DNA of 64,000 nucleotides from Plantibacter flavus (GTDB taxonomy: Bacteria; Actinomycetota; Actinomycetes; Actinomycetales; Microbacteriaceae): the NCBI RefSeq assembly GCF_002024505.1, contig NZ_CP019402.1, positions 3,534,001 to 3,598,000 on the forward strand, in the 5' to 3' direction. Each line of letters starts with the position of its first letter. The first letter of the stretch is position 1. The notes beneath the pieces are model-generated. The model was not told where the DNA came from. It saw nothing but the letters and a program-made list of their open reading frames with translations, and made no database searches. Positions 27,687 through 37,022 of the stretch are shown here, in pieces. A program made the position numbers and the translations under genes.

Positions 27687-27981
27687 AGATGTTGAGGTAA
27701 CGGCAGAGGTACGCCGTGGTGACCTCGACCTCGACCTGGAAGCTGCTGCTCCCCGGGACGCTGAACTGCGCGTCGGGCCCGAAGTCCTGCCACGCACTCG
27801 TGTTCGGCAGCAGCACGCGGAGCTTGCCGGAGATCACGGACATCTCCTCGGCCTTGCCCGTGGTGAAGGTGTACTCCCCCGGCTCCATCACTCCGACACT
27901 GGCCGACTCCGCACCGGGCTCGTTCGTGGTGAAGCCGATCGACTTCACGTTGCCGTCGAAGTACTCGTTGCTCGTCAGCAT
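27685..27981 (-). CDS. ppnP: Pyrimidine/purine nucleoside phosphorylase (DUF1255)
   Basis: A 98-residue cupin-like protein beginning MLTSNEYFDGNVKSIGF and containing GVMEPGEYTF and FSVPGSSSFQVEV, ending in TAYLCRYL. It aligns along its full length with E. coli PpnP, which phosphorolyses diverse nucleosides. I chose the ATG matching that start, which has AGAGG at six bases; an ATG at 28032 overlapping the thiD/tenA stop would add 17 residues and couple translation. It ends the thiamine operon. Confidence 0.88.
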   Translation of the reverse strand: MLTSNEYFDGNVKSIGFTTNEPGAESASVGVMEPGEYTFTTGKAEEMSVISGKLRVLLPNTSAWQDFGPDAQFSVPGSSSFQVEVEVTTAYLCRYLNI

Positions 27982-28028
27982 CAGGGGCCTCTCGTCGTGG
28001 TCCGGGACCGCGGCGGCGGATCCGGCCT

Positions 28029-29597
28029 TCATCGTATCGGCTCGGCGAAGAAGGCCTCCTCGTGAGCGGCCGAGGCGAGGAACGCCCGACGCATCGTGTC
28101 GCGGCCGGTCTCGTCCGCGCGAGCTGCCGCCCCGGCGACGATCTCGATCGCCCGGGCGTTCGCGGTCGCGAAGGCGGGGTCGGCGTAGGTGTCGAGCCAC
28201 GCGGCGAACGGGTGCTCCGCGTGCGATGCGTCGACGAGCCGTTCACCGAGATCCTGGTAGATCCAGTAGCAGGGCAACACGGCGGCGACCACCCGCCCGT
28301 AGTCGCCGTCGACCGTCGCCGCGTGCAGGTGGTCGAGGTACGCCGTGGTCGTCGCCGATGGTTCCACCTCCATACCGCTCACGGCATACGCGCTGAGCCA
28401 GGTGCGATGCAGCTCCATCTCGGCCTCGATCGAGCTCGCCGCGCCGGTCGCCCAGAACACCTGCTCCTCGGCCGTCGGCGCCAAGGCACTCGCTCGTGCG
28501 AGGACCCGGGAATACGCCCGCAGGTAGATCGCGTCCTGCTGCAGGTACCAGGCGAACCGGGCCGGATCGAGGGTGCCGTCCGCGAGCGTCGTCACGAACG
28601 GCAGGTGATCGATCCGCGTCCGCACCTTGGCGATCTCCTCCCACCAGTCCGCGACGATGTCGGCACCGCCCTGCCGCCGTGAGGTCGTCCCGCCCGCTGC
28701 CCACAGCTCGGCGAAGTGGCTGATCGGGCCGTTGCCCGAGCCGACCTCGAGCGCGTCCGCGTGCCGGAGGCTCGTCGTGAGCCACGCCTTCGCCTCGCCG
28801 AGCGCCTCGGTCCAGGACCCCGACCGGGCGACGAGGGTGGCCATCGCGCTCGACAGGGAGCACCCGGTCCCATGGGTGTTCACCGTGTCGACCCGCGCAC
28901 CGTCGAACTCGACGAATGATCCGTCGTCGCCCAGACCACCGGTGGCGTCGACGAGCGCATCCGGGCACGCGGTCGTCCCCGTCAGGTGCCCGCCCTTCAC
29001 GAGCACGATCACGCCCGCCTGCACCGAGACCCGCTCCGCCTGCGCGAGTGCGTCGGCCCAACTCGTCGCCACCGGCTCGGCCGCGAGGACGGCGAGCTCC
29101 GGCAGGTTCGGGGTCACGAGGTCGACGTGCGGCAGGAGCGCGCGCATGGCCGCTTCGGCGTCGCGGTGGAGGAGACGGTCGCCGCTCGTCGCCACCATCA
29201 CCGGGTCGAGGACGACGGGTCCGGTCTCGGTCTCCTGCAGCCAGCTCGACACGGTGTCGATGATCGCGACATCGCCCAGCATCCCGATCTTGACCGCGTC
29301 GATCACCACGTCGTCCGCGACCGCGTCCAACTGCTCGCGGAGGAACCCGACCGGCGGGGTGTGCACGGACCGGACGCCCCGGGTGTTCTGCGCGACGAGC
29401 GCGGTGACGACCGCCATGCCGTATCCGCCGTTCGCGGCGATGCTCTTGAGATCGGCCTGGATCCCGGCACCACCGGTCGGGTCGGTCCCGGCGATGCTCA
29501 GCACCCGGGGTGTCTCGCGGATCGTGACGGGTCGTCGACCGTGCACCCGGTTCGAGTTCGACGACTCCGGCGTCGTCGACGGTTCCACGGCGCTCAT
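28029..29597 (-). CDS. thiD: Bifunctional HMP/HMP-P kinase ThiD fused to TenA-type thiaminase
   Basis: A 522-residue fusion. Residues about 30-290 are ThiD (SIAGTDPTGGAGIQADLKS; catalytic NTHGTGCSLSSAMATL), which phosphorylates hydroxymethylpyrimidine twice. Residues about 310-520 are TenA (LPFVTTLADGTLDPARFAWY; active-site Cys in LPCYWIYQDLGERL; Glu in AHEEAFF), which salvages HMP from degraded thiamine. The fusion couples pyrimidine salvage to activation. The ATG overlaps the thiE stop. Confidence 0.95.
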   Translation of the reverse strand: MSAVEPSTTPESSNSNRVHGRRPVTIRETPRVLSIAGTDPTGGAGIQADLKSIAANGGYGMAVVTALVAQNTRGVRSVHTPPVGFLREQLDAVADDVVIDAVKIGMLGDVAIIDTVSSWLQETETGPVVLDPVMVATSGDRLLHRDAEAAMRALLPHVDLVTPNLPELAVLAAEPVATSWADALAQAERVSVQAGVIVLVKGGHLTGTTACPDALVDATGGLGDDGSFVEFDGARVDTVNTHGTGCSLSSAMATLVARSGSWTEALGEAKAWLTTSLRHADALEVGSGNGPISHFAELWAAGGTTSRRQGGADIVADWWEEIAKVRTRIDHLPFVTTLADGTLDPARFAWYLQQDAIYLRAYSRVLARASALAPTAEEQVFWATGAASSIEAEMELHRTWLSAYAVSGMEVEPSATTTAYLDHLHAATVDGDYGRVVAAVLPCYWIYQDLGERLVDASHAEHPFAAWLDTYADPAFATANARAIEIVAGAAARADETGRDTMRRAFLASAAHEEAFFAEPIR

Positions 29598-30304
29598 GCC
29601 GAGACCTCGGTCCAGGCGCTGCGGAACGCCCGGGCGGCGGCCGCCGGATCGTCGGCGGCGCAGATGGCGGAGACGACGGCGAGACCACCGGCACCGGCGG
29701 CGTGGAGCTCGACCGTGTCGTCCAGTGACACCCCACCGATGGCGACGCACGGGAGCGGGGTCGCGGCGGCGATCGCGGCGAACCCCTCCACGCCGAGCGG
29801 CGCCGGGTGGTCCGGCTTCGTCGTCGTCGGGCGGATGACGCCGACGCCCAGGTAGTCGACCGTCCCGGGTGACAGCGCTGCGACCGCGTCGAGGTGCGCC
29901 GGGGTGTTCGCCGTCAGTCCCACGACGGCGGCCTGCCCCACGATACGACGCACGGCGTCGACCGGGAGATCGCTCTGACCCACGTGGACGCCGTGGACGA
30001 CGGCACCGGCGGAACGGGCCGCGAGGAAGACGTCCACCCGGTCGTCGACGAGGAGCAGCGCCCGACCGGCGACGACCTCCGCCGCACGCACGGTCAGGTC
30101 GAACAGCGCTCGCGCCGACGCGGTCTTCTCCCGCAGCTGGACCGCGGTCACCCCGCCGTCGACGGCTCGGCGCACGACGTCGAGGACACCGCGATCCCCG
30201 CTGGCCGAGGCGTCCGTGACGAGGTAGGTGGCGATGCCGCGGCGCACGAGCTCGGCGTGCGAACGGGCCGCGAGGACCCGGTCCGCGGTGGTCGAGGCGC
30301 TCAC
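29594..30304 (-). CDS. thiE: Thiamine phosphate synthase
   Basis: Joins HMP-PP and thiazole phosphate to give thiamine phosphate. TIM-barrel signatures are [16 protein letters not shown] for pyrophosphate binding, [37 protein letters not shown] and the C-terminal [11 protein letters not shown]. The GTG start overlaps the thiM stop, and the gene lies between its two pathway partners. Confidence 0.95.
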   Translation of the reverse strand: MSASTTADRVLAARSHAELVRRGIATYLVTDASASGDRGVLDVVRRAVDGGVTAVQLREKTASARALFDLTVRAAEVVAGRALLLVDDRVDVFLAARSAGAVVHGVHVGQSDLPVDAVRRIVGQAAVVGLTANTPAHLDAVAALSPGTVDYLGVGVIRPTTTKPDHPAPLGVEGFAAIAAATPLPCVAIGGVSLDDTVELHAAGAGGLAVVSAICAADDPAAAARAFRSAWTEVSA

Positions 30305-31152
30305 GCGATCACCGCCAGGCTGCGGACGGTGTCGGCGTCGAGGAGGTGGAGGCGGTCGAGGAAGGCGGGAGCGAAGGAGCCGGGGCCGCGGCTCTCCGCA
30401 GCCGCAAGCTGCGCGGCGACCGTGTACGCGGTGGTCGCCGCGACCGTCGTCAGCAACCGGTCGTCGTCGAGTGAGGCGAAGGCGGCGAGTACGGCACCAA
30501 GGGCACAGCCGCCGCCCGTCACGAGGGTGAGCCAGGCGTGCCCGTTCGAGCAGCGGACGATGCGCTCACCGTCGGTGATGACGTCCGTCGGGCCGGAGAT
30601 CGCGACGACGGCGCCCGAGGTGCGGGCGATCGCGGTGGCCGCCTCGATCGCGCTGTCGACCGAGTCGGTGCTGTCGACCCCGCGACCGCCGGCGCCCAGT
30701 CCGGCGAGGGCGATGATCTCGCTGGCGTTGCCGCGGACGATCGTCGGCCGGAGGTCGAGGAGGTCGGCGGCGAGCGCCGTGCGCACCGGTAGGAAGCCGA
30801 CGGCCACGGGGTCGAGCACCCACGGTGTGCCGGCGTCGTTCGCGGCGGAGGCGGCCTCGACCATCGCCTCGCGCTGCTCCGCCTGCGGCGTCCCGAGATT
30901 GAGGAGCACCCCGGAGGCGATGCGGGCGAACGGCCCGGCTTCGGTGGGGATGTCGGTCATCGCCGGGGCGGCGCCGATGGCGAGCAGGACGTTCGCGGTG
31001 AAGTTCGTCACCACGGCGTTCGTGATCGATTGGACGAGCGGCGTGTGCTCTCGCAGGCGCTCGAGGAGGTCCCCGGACGCGCTCGCGAACTCGCCGACGG
31101 ACGAGTCGTCGGTGGACGGGTGGGCGGACTGCTGCGGTGTGCGAACGCTCAT
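30301..31152 (-). CDS. thiM: Hydroxyethylthiazole kinase
   Basis: Phosphorylates 4-methyl-5-hydroxyethylthiazole in thiazole salvage. Visible signatures are [20 protein letters not shown] at the N-terminus, the [13 protein letters not shown] nucleotide segment and the anion hole [14 protein letters not shown] near the C-terminus. The start has AAGGGA eight bases upstream, and those bases form the 3' part of the TPP riboswitch. The operon holds salvage genes but no thiC or thiG. Confidence 0.94.
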   Translation of the reverse strand: MSVRTPQQSAHPSTDDSSVGEFASASGDLLERLREHTPLVQSITNAVVTNFTANVLLAIGAAPAMTDIPTEAGPFARIASGVLLNLGTPQAEQREAMVEAASAANDAGTPWVLDPVAVGFLPVRTALAADLLDLRPTIVRGNASEIIALAGLGAGGRGVDSTDSVDSAIEAATAIARTSGAVVAISGPTDVITDGERIVRCSNGHAWLTLVTGGGCALGAVLAAFASLDDDRLLTTVAATTAYTVAAQLAAAESRGPGSFAPAFLDRLHLLDADTVRSLAVIA

Positions 31153-31155
31153 TCG

Positions 31156-31241
31156 CGACATCCCTTCGCTCGGACTAACGAGATCAGGTTCGACGGGTGT
31201 GTTCTCAGCCGATCGTCGTGGGATCGGCACCCCGTGTCACT
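31156..31241 (-). promoter_or_regulatory. TPP riboswitch (THI element)
   Basis: The leader carries the THI-box consensus in order: ACACGGGGTGCC, GGCTGAGAACACACCC, GAACCTGATC, GTTAGTCC, GAAGGGATGT. TAGGGT at 31249-31254 is a -10 placing the transcript start at the element's edge. The closing helix contains the AAGGGA used by thiM, so TPP binding should hide the ribosome-binding site. Confidence 0.95.
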
Positions 31242-31304
31242 CGCGACCACCCTAGCGGGTCGGCCCGGCTTCCCGTCCAGCGGGCGGGCGAGGATGATGG
31301 AGGG

Positions 31305-31826
31305 ATGGACTTCTTCGAGCTGGTCACCATCGTCTTCGAGGTCGCCGGTGTCGGGGCGATGGTCGTGGGCTTCGTGATCGCCGTCACCCTCTCGGCCCGC
31401 CTGTGGTGGAGCACGCGCGACGGCGCTCGGGCCTTCCGGATGCTGCGGGAGACGATCGGCTCGGTCATCCTGCTCGGGCTGGAGATCCTCGTGGCCGCAG
31501 ACCTCGTGAAGACGGTCACGTCGACGCCGTCGCTGACCGACGCGCTCGTCCTCGCGATCATCGTCGTCATCCGCACCCTGCTGAGCTTCTCCCTGCAGAT
31601 CGAGATCGAGGGCACCCTCCCCTGGAGGCGCCTGGCGACGACCGGCCCGCAGTTGTTCGACCGCGCGGTCAAGCGCGGCGGCGAACGCACCCGACGTCGC
31701 GCCGAGGAGCAGGACGCCTCGGCCCAGGATCTCGAACCGTCCGATGCGACGCCGGCACCGACGGTCGCGGCGCAGCCGATCCCCGACGACGAGGACGGCT
31801 TCCCGGAGCTCCGCAGTCGCAGCTAG
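31305..31826 (+). CDS. DUF1622-type membrane protein
   Basis: A 173-residue protein with three predicted helices (FEVAGVGAMVVGFVIAVTLS, IGSVILLGLEILVAADLVK, TDALVLAIIVVIRTLLSFSL) and conserved charged loops, matching DUF1622. The last 60 residues are a charged, proline/alanine-rich cytosolic tail. The start has GGAGGG directly adjacent, so initiation is unclear. It diverges from the thiamine operon. Confidence 0.82.
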   Translation: MDFFELVTIVFEVAGVGAMVVGFVIAVTLSARLWWSTRDGARAFRMLRETIGSVILLGLEILVAADLVKTVTSTPSLTDALVLAIIVVIRTLLSFSLQIEIEGTLPWRRLATTGPQLFDRAVKRGGERTRRRAEEQDASAQDLEPSDATPAPTVAAQPIPDDEDGFPELRSRS

Positions 31827-31836
31827 CGCGGCACGG

Positions 31837-32520
31837 CTAGCGTGCCGCGGAGGCCGCCCAGGTGTCGCGGATGAGGTCGGGCAGCAGGCGCATGTCGTCG
31901 AAGACGTGGGTGCCGTCGCCGATGAGCCGCTCGGCGGGCGTCATGCCGCCGGCGTAGGCGTAGACCGTCATGCCGGCCGCACGGGCAGCCAGGACGCCGA
32001 CGACGCTGTCCTCGACGACCGCGCACCGCTCGGGGGCCGTGTCGAAGTCGGCGGCGGCGTGCAGGAAGAGGTCGGGTGCGGGCTTGCCGACGGCGACGTC
32101 GGTCGCGCTGAAGATGCGCCCGTCGAAGCGGTCGTGGATGCCCACCTGCCCGAGGTTGCGGACGACGTCGTGCAGCATCCCGTTCGAGGCGACGCACAGC
32201 GGCACCCCGGTCGCAGCGATACCGTCGAGGGCGTCGACGACCCCGTCGACGGCCTCGAGCTCACGTTCGCAGATGCCGCGGAACATGTCGCTCCAGCGCT
32301 GGATCCAGTCGGCCTCGAGCGGCTTCCCGAGGCGCTGCTCGACCAGCGTCGCGTACGTCTCGAGTGAGGCGCCGACGAAGAGCTCCCGCACCTCCGCCTC
32401 GGTGTAGTCGCCGCCGACCTCGTTGAGGAGCTGCAGGTTCACCCGGACGGAGATGCGTTCCGTGTCGACGAGGGTGCCGTCGCAGTCGAAGATGACGAGG
32501 TCCGGATAGTCGACTGGCAT
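31837..32520 (-). CDS. HAD-family (phosphoglycolate-phosphatase-like) hydrolase
   Basis: A 227-residue HAD phosphatase. Motif I FDCDGTLVDTE carries the nucleophile Asp, motif II is ASNG, motif III the Lys in VAVGKPAPDLF, motif IV VVEDSVVGVLAA. The helical cap between motifs I and II is type C1. Substrate is probably a sugar phosphate but is not determined. TAGGCT six bases before the ATG suggests a leaderless message. Confidence 0.92.
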   Translation of the reverse strand: MPVDYPDLVIFDCDGTLVDTERISVRVNLQLLNEVGGDYTEAEVRELFVGASLETYATLVEQRLGKPLEADWIQRWSDMFRGICERELEAVDGVVDALDGIAATGVPLCVASNGMLHDVVRNLGQVGIHDRFDGRIFSATDVAVGKPAPDLFLHAAADFDTAPERCAVVEDSVVGVLAARAAGMTVYAYAGGMTPAERLIGDGTHVFDDMRLLPDLIRDTWAASAAR

Positions 32521-32526
32521 GCTCCG

Positions 32527-32532
32527 AGCCTA
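32527..32532 (-). promoter_or_regulatory. -10 hexamer of leaderless HAD gene
   Basis: TAGGCT, six bases (CGGAGC), ATG. Confidence 0.45.
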
Positions 32533-32600
32533 AACGACGCCGCCTGCGCTGTGGCCGTGTGCCATCCGGTGGGGGCCTCCGACGATGGTCGGCGCGGTGC

Positions 32601-33878
32601 TCAGCGGGCCGCGCGGACGCCCTGTCGCTGCCAGGTGACGACCATGCGTCGCGCATACTGGGTCGCCGCGACGAAGTGGCCGAGGAGTCCGAGCAGGATC
32701 GCCACGAAGCCGACCCCGCCGAAGACCCGGTACAGCGCCGACGCCGGATCCCCGCCGCCGAGCGCGAGGCCCGTGAGCAGCGCGAAGAAGCCGACGAAGA
32801 GGAACACCGTCCGGATCTTGCCGGCGATGCTCACCGGCACCTCCGGCGTCCCGCGGAACGCGACGACGGCGACGAACGCGAGCAGGAGGTCGGGGACGAT
32901 CATGACCACGAACACCTGCCATGGGATGATCTGCGCGATGGCGAACGACGCGGCGACCACGACCACGGTCAGGCGGTCGGCGACCCCGTCGAGCCAGGTG
33001 CCGAGCGCGGAGACCGTGCCCATGCGGCGCGCGATCTGTCCGTCGGCGACGTCGCTCAGGAACACGACCGCACCGACGACGAGCGCGGCCCAGTAGGAGC
33101 CGGTGATCACGAGGGCGGCGAAGACCGGTAGGAGGACGATACGTCCCGCCGTGATCGCGTTCGGCAGGTTCTTCCAGTCGTCGTCGGAGAACAGCTGCGT
33201 CCGGAGGCGCGCGAGCGGCGTCTTCTCGTGCAGCGTCACCGGGATCATCGCCTCGTCACCGGGGATCGCGGCACCGCGGCGGAATCGGGCGATCGCGGCG
33301 ATCGTGACCACCACGACGAGCGCGAACAGCAGCACCCAGCCGGTGGCACCGAGGTACTGGCGGACCGTGTCGAGCGTGGCACGGACGAGGGAGCCGACGC
33401 CGACGTAGACGGCGGACCAGAGGAGGGAGCCCAGCAGGGATGCCGCGAGGAACGACCGGTAGGGCACGCCGGCGACCCCCGCGGCGGTCGGTGTCAGGCA
33501 TCGGAGCACGGGCACGAGCCGGGTGAGGAAGACGGCCTGGGCCCCGCGTCGCTCGAGCGCCTCGACCGCGCGGTCCCAGCCGTCGACACCGAGGCGCCGG
33601 ATGACGGCCGAGTCACGGAGACGACCACCGGAACGACGACCGACGAGGTAGCCGAGCTGGTCCCCGAGCGACCCGCCGAGGGCGACCGCGAGGAACAGCA
33701 CGAGGGCGCCGGGGGCGGAGTCGAGCATGGCCGAGAGGAGGAGCACCACCGGTTCACCGGGGACGACGAGGCCGAGCCAGAGGCCGGATTCGGCGGTCGT
33801 GAACAGGAGCCCGAGGAGCCAGATCAGCGGATCAGGCAGCGCCGTCGCGGCGTCGTTCACCCACCCGATGATGTCCAC
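32601..33878 (-). CDS. DedA-family membrane protein fused to CDP-alcohol phosphatidyltransferase
   Basis: A 425-residue fusion. Residues 1-205 are a DedA/SNARE-associated domain (ESGLWLGLVVPGEPVVLLLS, GDQLGYLVGRRSGGR, FLTRLVPVLRCLTPTAAGVA), a family linked to lipid flipping. Residues about 230-425 are a PgsA-type enzyme with the full DGx2ARx8Gx3Dx3D motif (DGQIARRM...GTWLDGVAD). Coupling a flippase-like domain to phospholipid headgroup transfer is suggestive, but the acceptor (glycerol-phosphate, inositol-phosphate or other) is not shown. Confidence 0.9.
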   Translation of the reverse strand: MDIIGWVNDAATALPDPLIWLLGLLFTTAESGLWLGLVVPGEPVVLLLSAMLDSAPGALVLFLAVALGGSLGDQLGYLVGRRSGGRLRDSAVIRRLGVDGWDRAVEALERRGAQAVFLTRLVPVLRCLTPTAAGVAGVPYRSFLAASLLGSLLWSAVYVGVGSLVRATLDTVRQYLGATGWVLLFALVVVVTIAAIARFRRGAAIPGDEAMIPVTLHEKTPLARLRTQLFSDDDWKNLPNAITAGRIVLLPVFAALVITGSYWAALVVGAVVFLSDVADGQIARRMGTVSALGTWLDGVADRLTVVVVAASFAIAQIIPWQVFVVMIVPDLLLAFVAVVAFRGTPEVPVSIAGKIRTVFLFVGFFALLTGLALGGGDPASALYRVFGGVGFVAILLGLLGHFVAATQYARRMVVTWQRQGVRAAR

Positions 33879-33982
33879 GGATCCCCGTTCAGCAGTGCGA
33901 TCCGCACTCCTGGGTGGGGCGCGGCTCGCCCAAGTCTACGGACGAGCCGCGCCCTCCCATCCCCGAGAGGTCGTTCAAACGG

Positions 33983-36232
33983 TCATTCGCCGGACAGTTC
34001 GTCCCGATTCGCGCGTCGACGACGCAGGACGGCCGCGGTGACGACACCGGCGGCGCCGAGCACGAAGAGCGCTCCGGCAGCGACGATCCACGGCATCGCG
34101 TCCGCACCGGTCGAGGGCAGGCGACCCGAGTTGCCCGGAACGGCGGGGTCGCTCGGATTCGCCGACGGCACGGGCACGACGGCGTCGGGAACGAGGACGA
34201 AGGCCGGCACCGAGACCTCGGAACCGTCTGCGGCGACGACCGCGGTCGCCGTGGTGGCCCCCTCGGCGGTGTAGCCCGCCGGGACCGCCACGGACACCTC
34301 GTAGGAGCCGGGCGCGAGTCCGTCGAGGCCATAGGCGCCGTCGGCGTCAGTCGTGATGTCGACCGGGCCGGCCGGGGTCTCGACGGTCACGGTCACGTCC
34401 GCGATCGGAGCACCGGCGTCCGTCTCGACCGTTCCGGCGAGGCCGCCGAGCACGGCGTCGGCGACGAGCACGAAGGTGGGCACCGTCTGGACAGCGCCGT
34501 CGGTGCCGACGACGACGGTGGCGGTCGTGGCGCCACCCGCGGGCACGGAGTACCCGACCGGGACGGTCAGCGTGACCTCGTAGCTGCCCGGCGCCAGGTC
34601 GGCGAGCCCGTAGGACCCCTCGGCCGTCGTCGTCAGGGCGACCGGGCCGCCCGGCGTCGTCACCGTGACCGTCGCGGCGGGCACCGGGGCCCCGGTGTCC
34701 GTCCGGACGTCGCCGATGACGGTGCCGAGCCGAGCGAGCTCGAAGTCGACCGCGTCCAGATCGGCGCCGGCGAGCTCCTCCGCCCGGGTTGCGGTTCCGG
34801 AGACGACGTACCCCTCGGGGGCGACGACCGAGACCTCGTAGGACCCGGCGGGCAGGAGCGGGAAGCGGTAGGAACCGTCGGCGGCCGTGACGGCGCGCTC
34901 GACACCGTTCGGACCGTCGACGCTCACGGTGACGCCGGCCACACCGACCCCGCCGGAGCTGACCACGCCGCCGAGGCTGGGGTTCGCGACGAGCACGAAG
35001 TCCTGCTCGGTGATGGGCGTCCCGCTGCCGACCGGCACGGTGAACGACGCCGGTGCGGTCTGGACCGCGTACCCGGACGGTGGCGTGATGACCACCGAGT
35101 GGTCGCCGACCGGCACGGTGTCGAAGAGGTAGTTCCCGTCGGTGTCGGTGGTGACGCTGCCGACACCGACGATGGTGACGGTGGCACCGACGATCGGGAC
35201 GCCGTCCGTGTCGAGCGCGGTCCCCGACACGGCGACGGGCACGATGTCGCGGACGGTGAAGTCCGCGACGGCGTCCGTGTCCGTGAGGTCAACCGCGGCA
35301 CGTGCAGGACCGACGGCGATCTTGCCGGTCGGCGGGACGAGCTGCACCGTGTAGCCGTCGGTCGCGAAGTAGCCGGCGAAGGTGTACGTGCCGCCACCCG
35401 CGGTCGTGGTCGACGCCACCACCCGGCCGTCGCGGTCGATGAGCCGGACGCCGACGCCGTCCAGCGGGCCCGCGGTCTGGTCGGTCACCGTGCCGGTCAC
35501 ATCACGCGCGATCGACGCGAACCACGCCTGGTAGACGGGCGCGCCCGACCGCTGCCGGAACGAGAAGGTGAGGCTGGAGATCGGGGCGGAGGGTTCGAAC
35601 CACCCTGCCGCGCCGGCGGTGTCCGCAGCGGCGTCGTTGCCGCGGAGTATCTGCGTCGTCGGGTCCCAGGTGGGGACGTCCGTTGCGGATCCGGTGCAGG
35701 ACGGCTTGCCGACCAGGCCGGGAGCGCAGTAGTTGAAGCCGCCGTTGAACCCGAGCTCGTCAGGGGTGAGCGCCGCGCCGTCGGGACCGATCGCCGTCAC
35801 GGTGACCTGGTCGGCGTCGATGTCGCCGAGGACGAAGGTCCAGCCGGACGGCGGCGTCGGCGTCGCGAAGGAGTAGGTCGTGGTCGAGGGCGACGCCGCG
35901 TTGTTCGCCTTCGGGCGGAGGTTGAGGTAGGGCTGATCCCGGCTGCTGCCGTACTTGGCACCGACGGGGGTCGAGGCCGCCAGCCAGGTCGAGGCGCCGG
36001 AGATGACGCCGACGCCACCGCCACCGACCGAGTCGCTCGTCAACGCCGCGGAAAGGGCGGGCTGACCGGCCAGGGTCATGGTGCCCTGGTACGACCCCGA
36101 TGCACCGGAGAACGTGGGCCACGTCGCCCAGCTCGACGTGGTCGCGGCGGAGGCCGCCGGGACGGCTGCGGTGAGGGCGAGCGCGGAGGCTCCGAGCAGG
36201 GCGAGCACAGCGGCTCCGATGCGGCGGGTCAT
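33983..36232 (-). CDS. LPXTG cell-wall-anchored repeat protein
   Basis: A 749-residue secreted protein. A signal peptide ends at ASAA (about residue 29). A unique domain (30-245) follows, with two cysteines that could pair. Then come about six beta-sandwich repeats of 80-90 residues with the carboxypeptidase-regulatory/SdrD-B-like core 'DxdGxYxFxxLxPGsYeV' (for example TDADGAYGLDGLAPGSYEVS). The end is a sortase signal: LPSTGAD, membrane helix, RRRR tail. It should stand as a stalk on the wall. No sortase gene is in the window. Confidence 0.93.
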   Translation of the reverse strand: MTRRIGAAVLALLGASALALTAAVPAASAATTSSWATWPTFSGASGSYQGTMTLAGQPALSAALTSDSVGGGGVGVISGASTWLAASTPVGAKYGSSRDQPYLNLRPKANNAASPSTTTYSFATPTPPSGWTFVLGDIDADQVTVTAIGPDGAALTPDELGFNGGFNYCAPGLVGKPSCTGSATDVPTWDPTTQILRGNDAAADTAGAAGWFEPSAPISSLTFSFRQRSGAPVYQAWFASIARDVTGTVTDQTAGPLDGVGVRLIDRDGRVVASTTTAGGGTYTFAGYFATDGYTVQLVPPTGKIAVGPARAAVDLTDTDAVADFTVRDIVPVAVSGTALDTDGVPIVGATVTIVGVGSVTTDTDGNYLFDTVPVGDHSVVITPPSGYAVQTAPASFTVPVGSGTPITEQDFVLVANPSLGGVVSSGGVGVAGVTVSVDGPNGVERAVTAADGSYRFPLLPAGSYEVSVVAPEGYVVSGTATRAEELAGADLDAVDFELARLGTVIGDVRTDTGAPVPAATVTVTTPGGPVALTTTAEGSYGLADLAPGSYEVTLTVPVGYSVPAGGATTATVVVGTDGAVQTVPTFVLVADAVLGGLAGTVETDAGAPIADVTVTVETPAGPVDITTDADGAYGLDGLAPGSYEVSVAVPAGYTAEGATTATAVVAADGSEVSVPAFVLVPDAVVPVPSANPSDPAVPGNSGRLPSTGADAMPWIVAAGALFVLGAAGVVTAAVLRRRRANRDELSGE

Positions 36233-36239
36233 GGGCGCC

Positions 36240-36245
36240 AGGATA
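36240..36245 (-). promoter_or_regulatory. -10 hexamer of leaderless LPXTG protein gene
   Basis: TATCCT, seven bases, ATG. Confidence 0.4.
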
Positions 36246-36438
36246 AACGGACACCCGTCGCCTGCGAAACCCCTCTGTCCCGTTTACGGGGGTCGGCTCA
36301 AGCCGTGGTAGTCGCCGTGTGTGGCACCAGCGGCCCACGGACGGGCCGCGCAGGATACCTCCGTAGGAGGACGGGGGATCGGGCGCGCGGGCGATTCGGA
36401 ACGGAGGCGGTCCGAGCAGGCTGGAACCATCAACCGAT

Positions 36439-36480
36439 CAGCTCCGCACACCGCGGAGACAGCTCCGCACACCGCGGAGG
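36439..36480. repeat. Two tandem 21-bp units with inner hairpins
   Basis: CAGCTCCGCACACCGCGGAG occurs twice in a row just before the DUF4190 gene. Each unit can fold CTCCGC against GCGGAG around five bases, directly upstream of the ribosome-binding site. Confidence 0.85.
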
Positions 36481-36493
36481 AAGGAACCAGTTC

Positions 36494-36907
36494 ATGTCCG
36501 CCTCAGCCACAACCGAGTCCACCACGATCTCGCCCGCCGAGGACGTGACCCTGGCAGACGCCCCGACCGAAGCGTTCGGCCCCGAGCCCCTCACCCAGGC
36601 CACGCCCGTGCCCCTCGCACCCGTACCCGCCCCGACGGCCGTCGACCGCGAGAGCTCGACCCAGACACTGTCGATCATCGCGTTCGCCCTGTCGATCGCC
36701 GCGGTCGTCGCGCCGTCGTTCGTGCTCCTGCCGATCGCCTCGCTCGTGCTCGGCATCATCGCGCTCGCCCGCAAGCCGAAGTCGAAGGGCTTCGCCCTCA
36801 CCGCCGTCATCATCTCCGGCACCATGCTGGCGCTCGCCCTGATCGTCGCCGCCGGCGCAGCCCTCCTGCTCGGGGTGTCGGTGATCAGCGGCGGTTACGC
36901 CGGCTGA
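36494..36907 (+). CDS. DUF4190-type small membrane protein
   Basis: A 137-residue protein with a Thr/Pro/Glu-rich cytosolic N-terminus of about 55 residues and two membrane helices (LSIIAFALSIAAVVAPSFVL, GFALTAVIISGTMLALALIV) separated by the conserved LVLGIIALARKPKSKG loop of DUF4190. AAGGA eight bases upstream supports the start. Unknown function; it diverges from the LPXTG gene. Confidence 0.8.
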   Translation: MSASATTESTTISPAEDVTLADAPTEAFGPEPLTQATPVPLAPVPAPTAVDRESSTQTLSIIAFALSIAAVVAPSFVLLPIASLVLGIIALARKPKSKGFALTAVIISGTMLALALIVAAGAALLLGVSVISGGYAG

Positions 36908-36989
36908 CCCGGTCTCCCTCCCGACGCCCGTCCGCTCCTCGAGCGGGTGGGCGTCGTGGCGTATGTACCGGACATCCCATGCAGCCGTT

Positions 36990-37004
36990 GATTGTTACAC
37001 AATC
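36990..37004. promoter_or_regulatory. Candidate GntR operator
   Basis: GATTGT-TAC-ACAATC is a perfect six-base inverted repeat 19 bases before the EamA start, in an operon that encodes a GntR regulator. The GT/AC half-site pattern is typical of GntR operators, so autoregulation is likely. Confidence 0.55.
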
Positions 37005-37022
37005 TTGCGGCAAGCTGTGCCC

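Noticed and set aside
33914..36483. Very long plus-strand open frame opposite the LPXTG gene
   Set aside because: The encoded Arg/Gly/Asp-rich sequence mirrors the repeats of the real gene. Only its last 137 codons, the DUF4190 protein, are a true gene.
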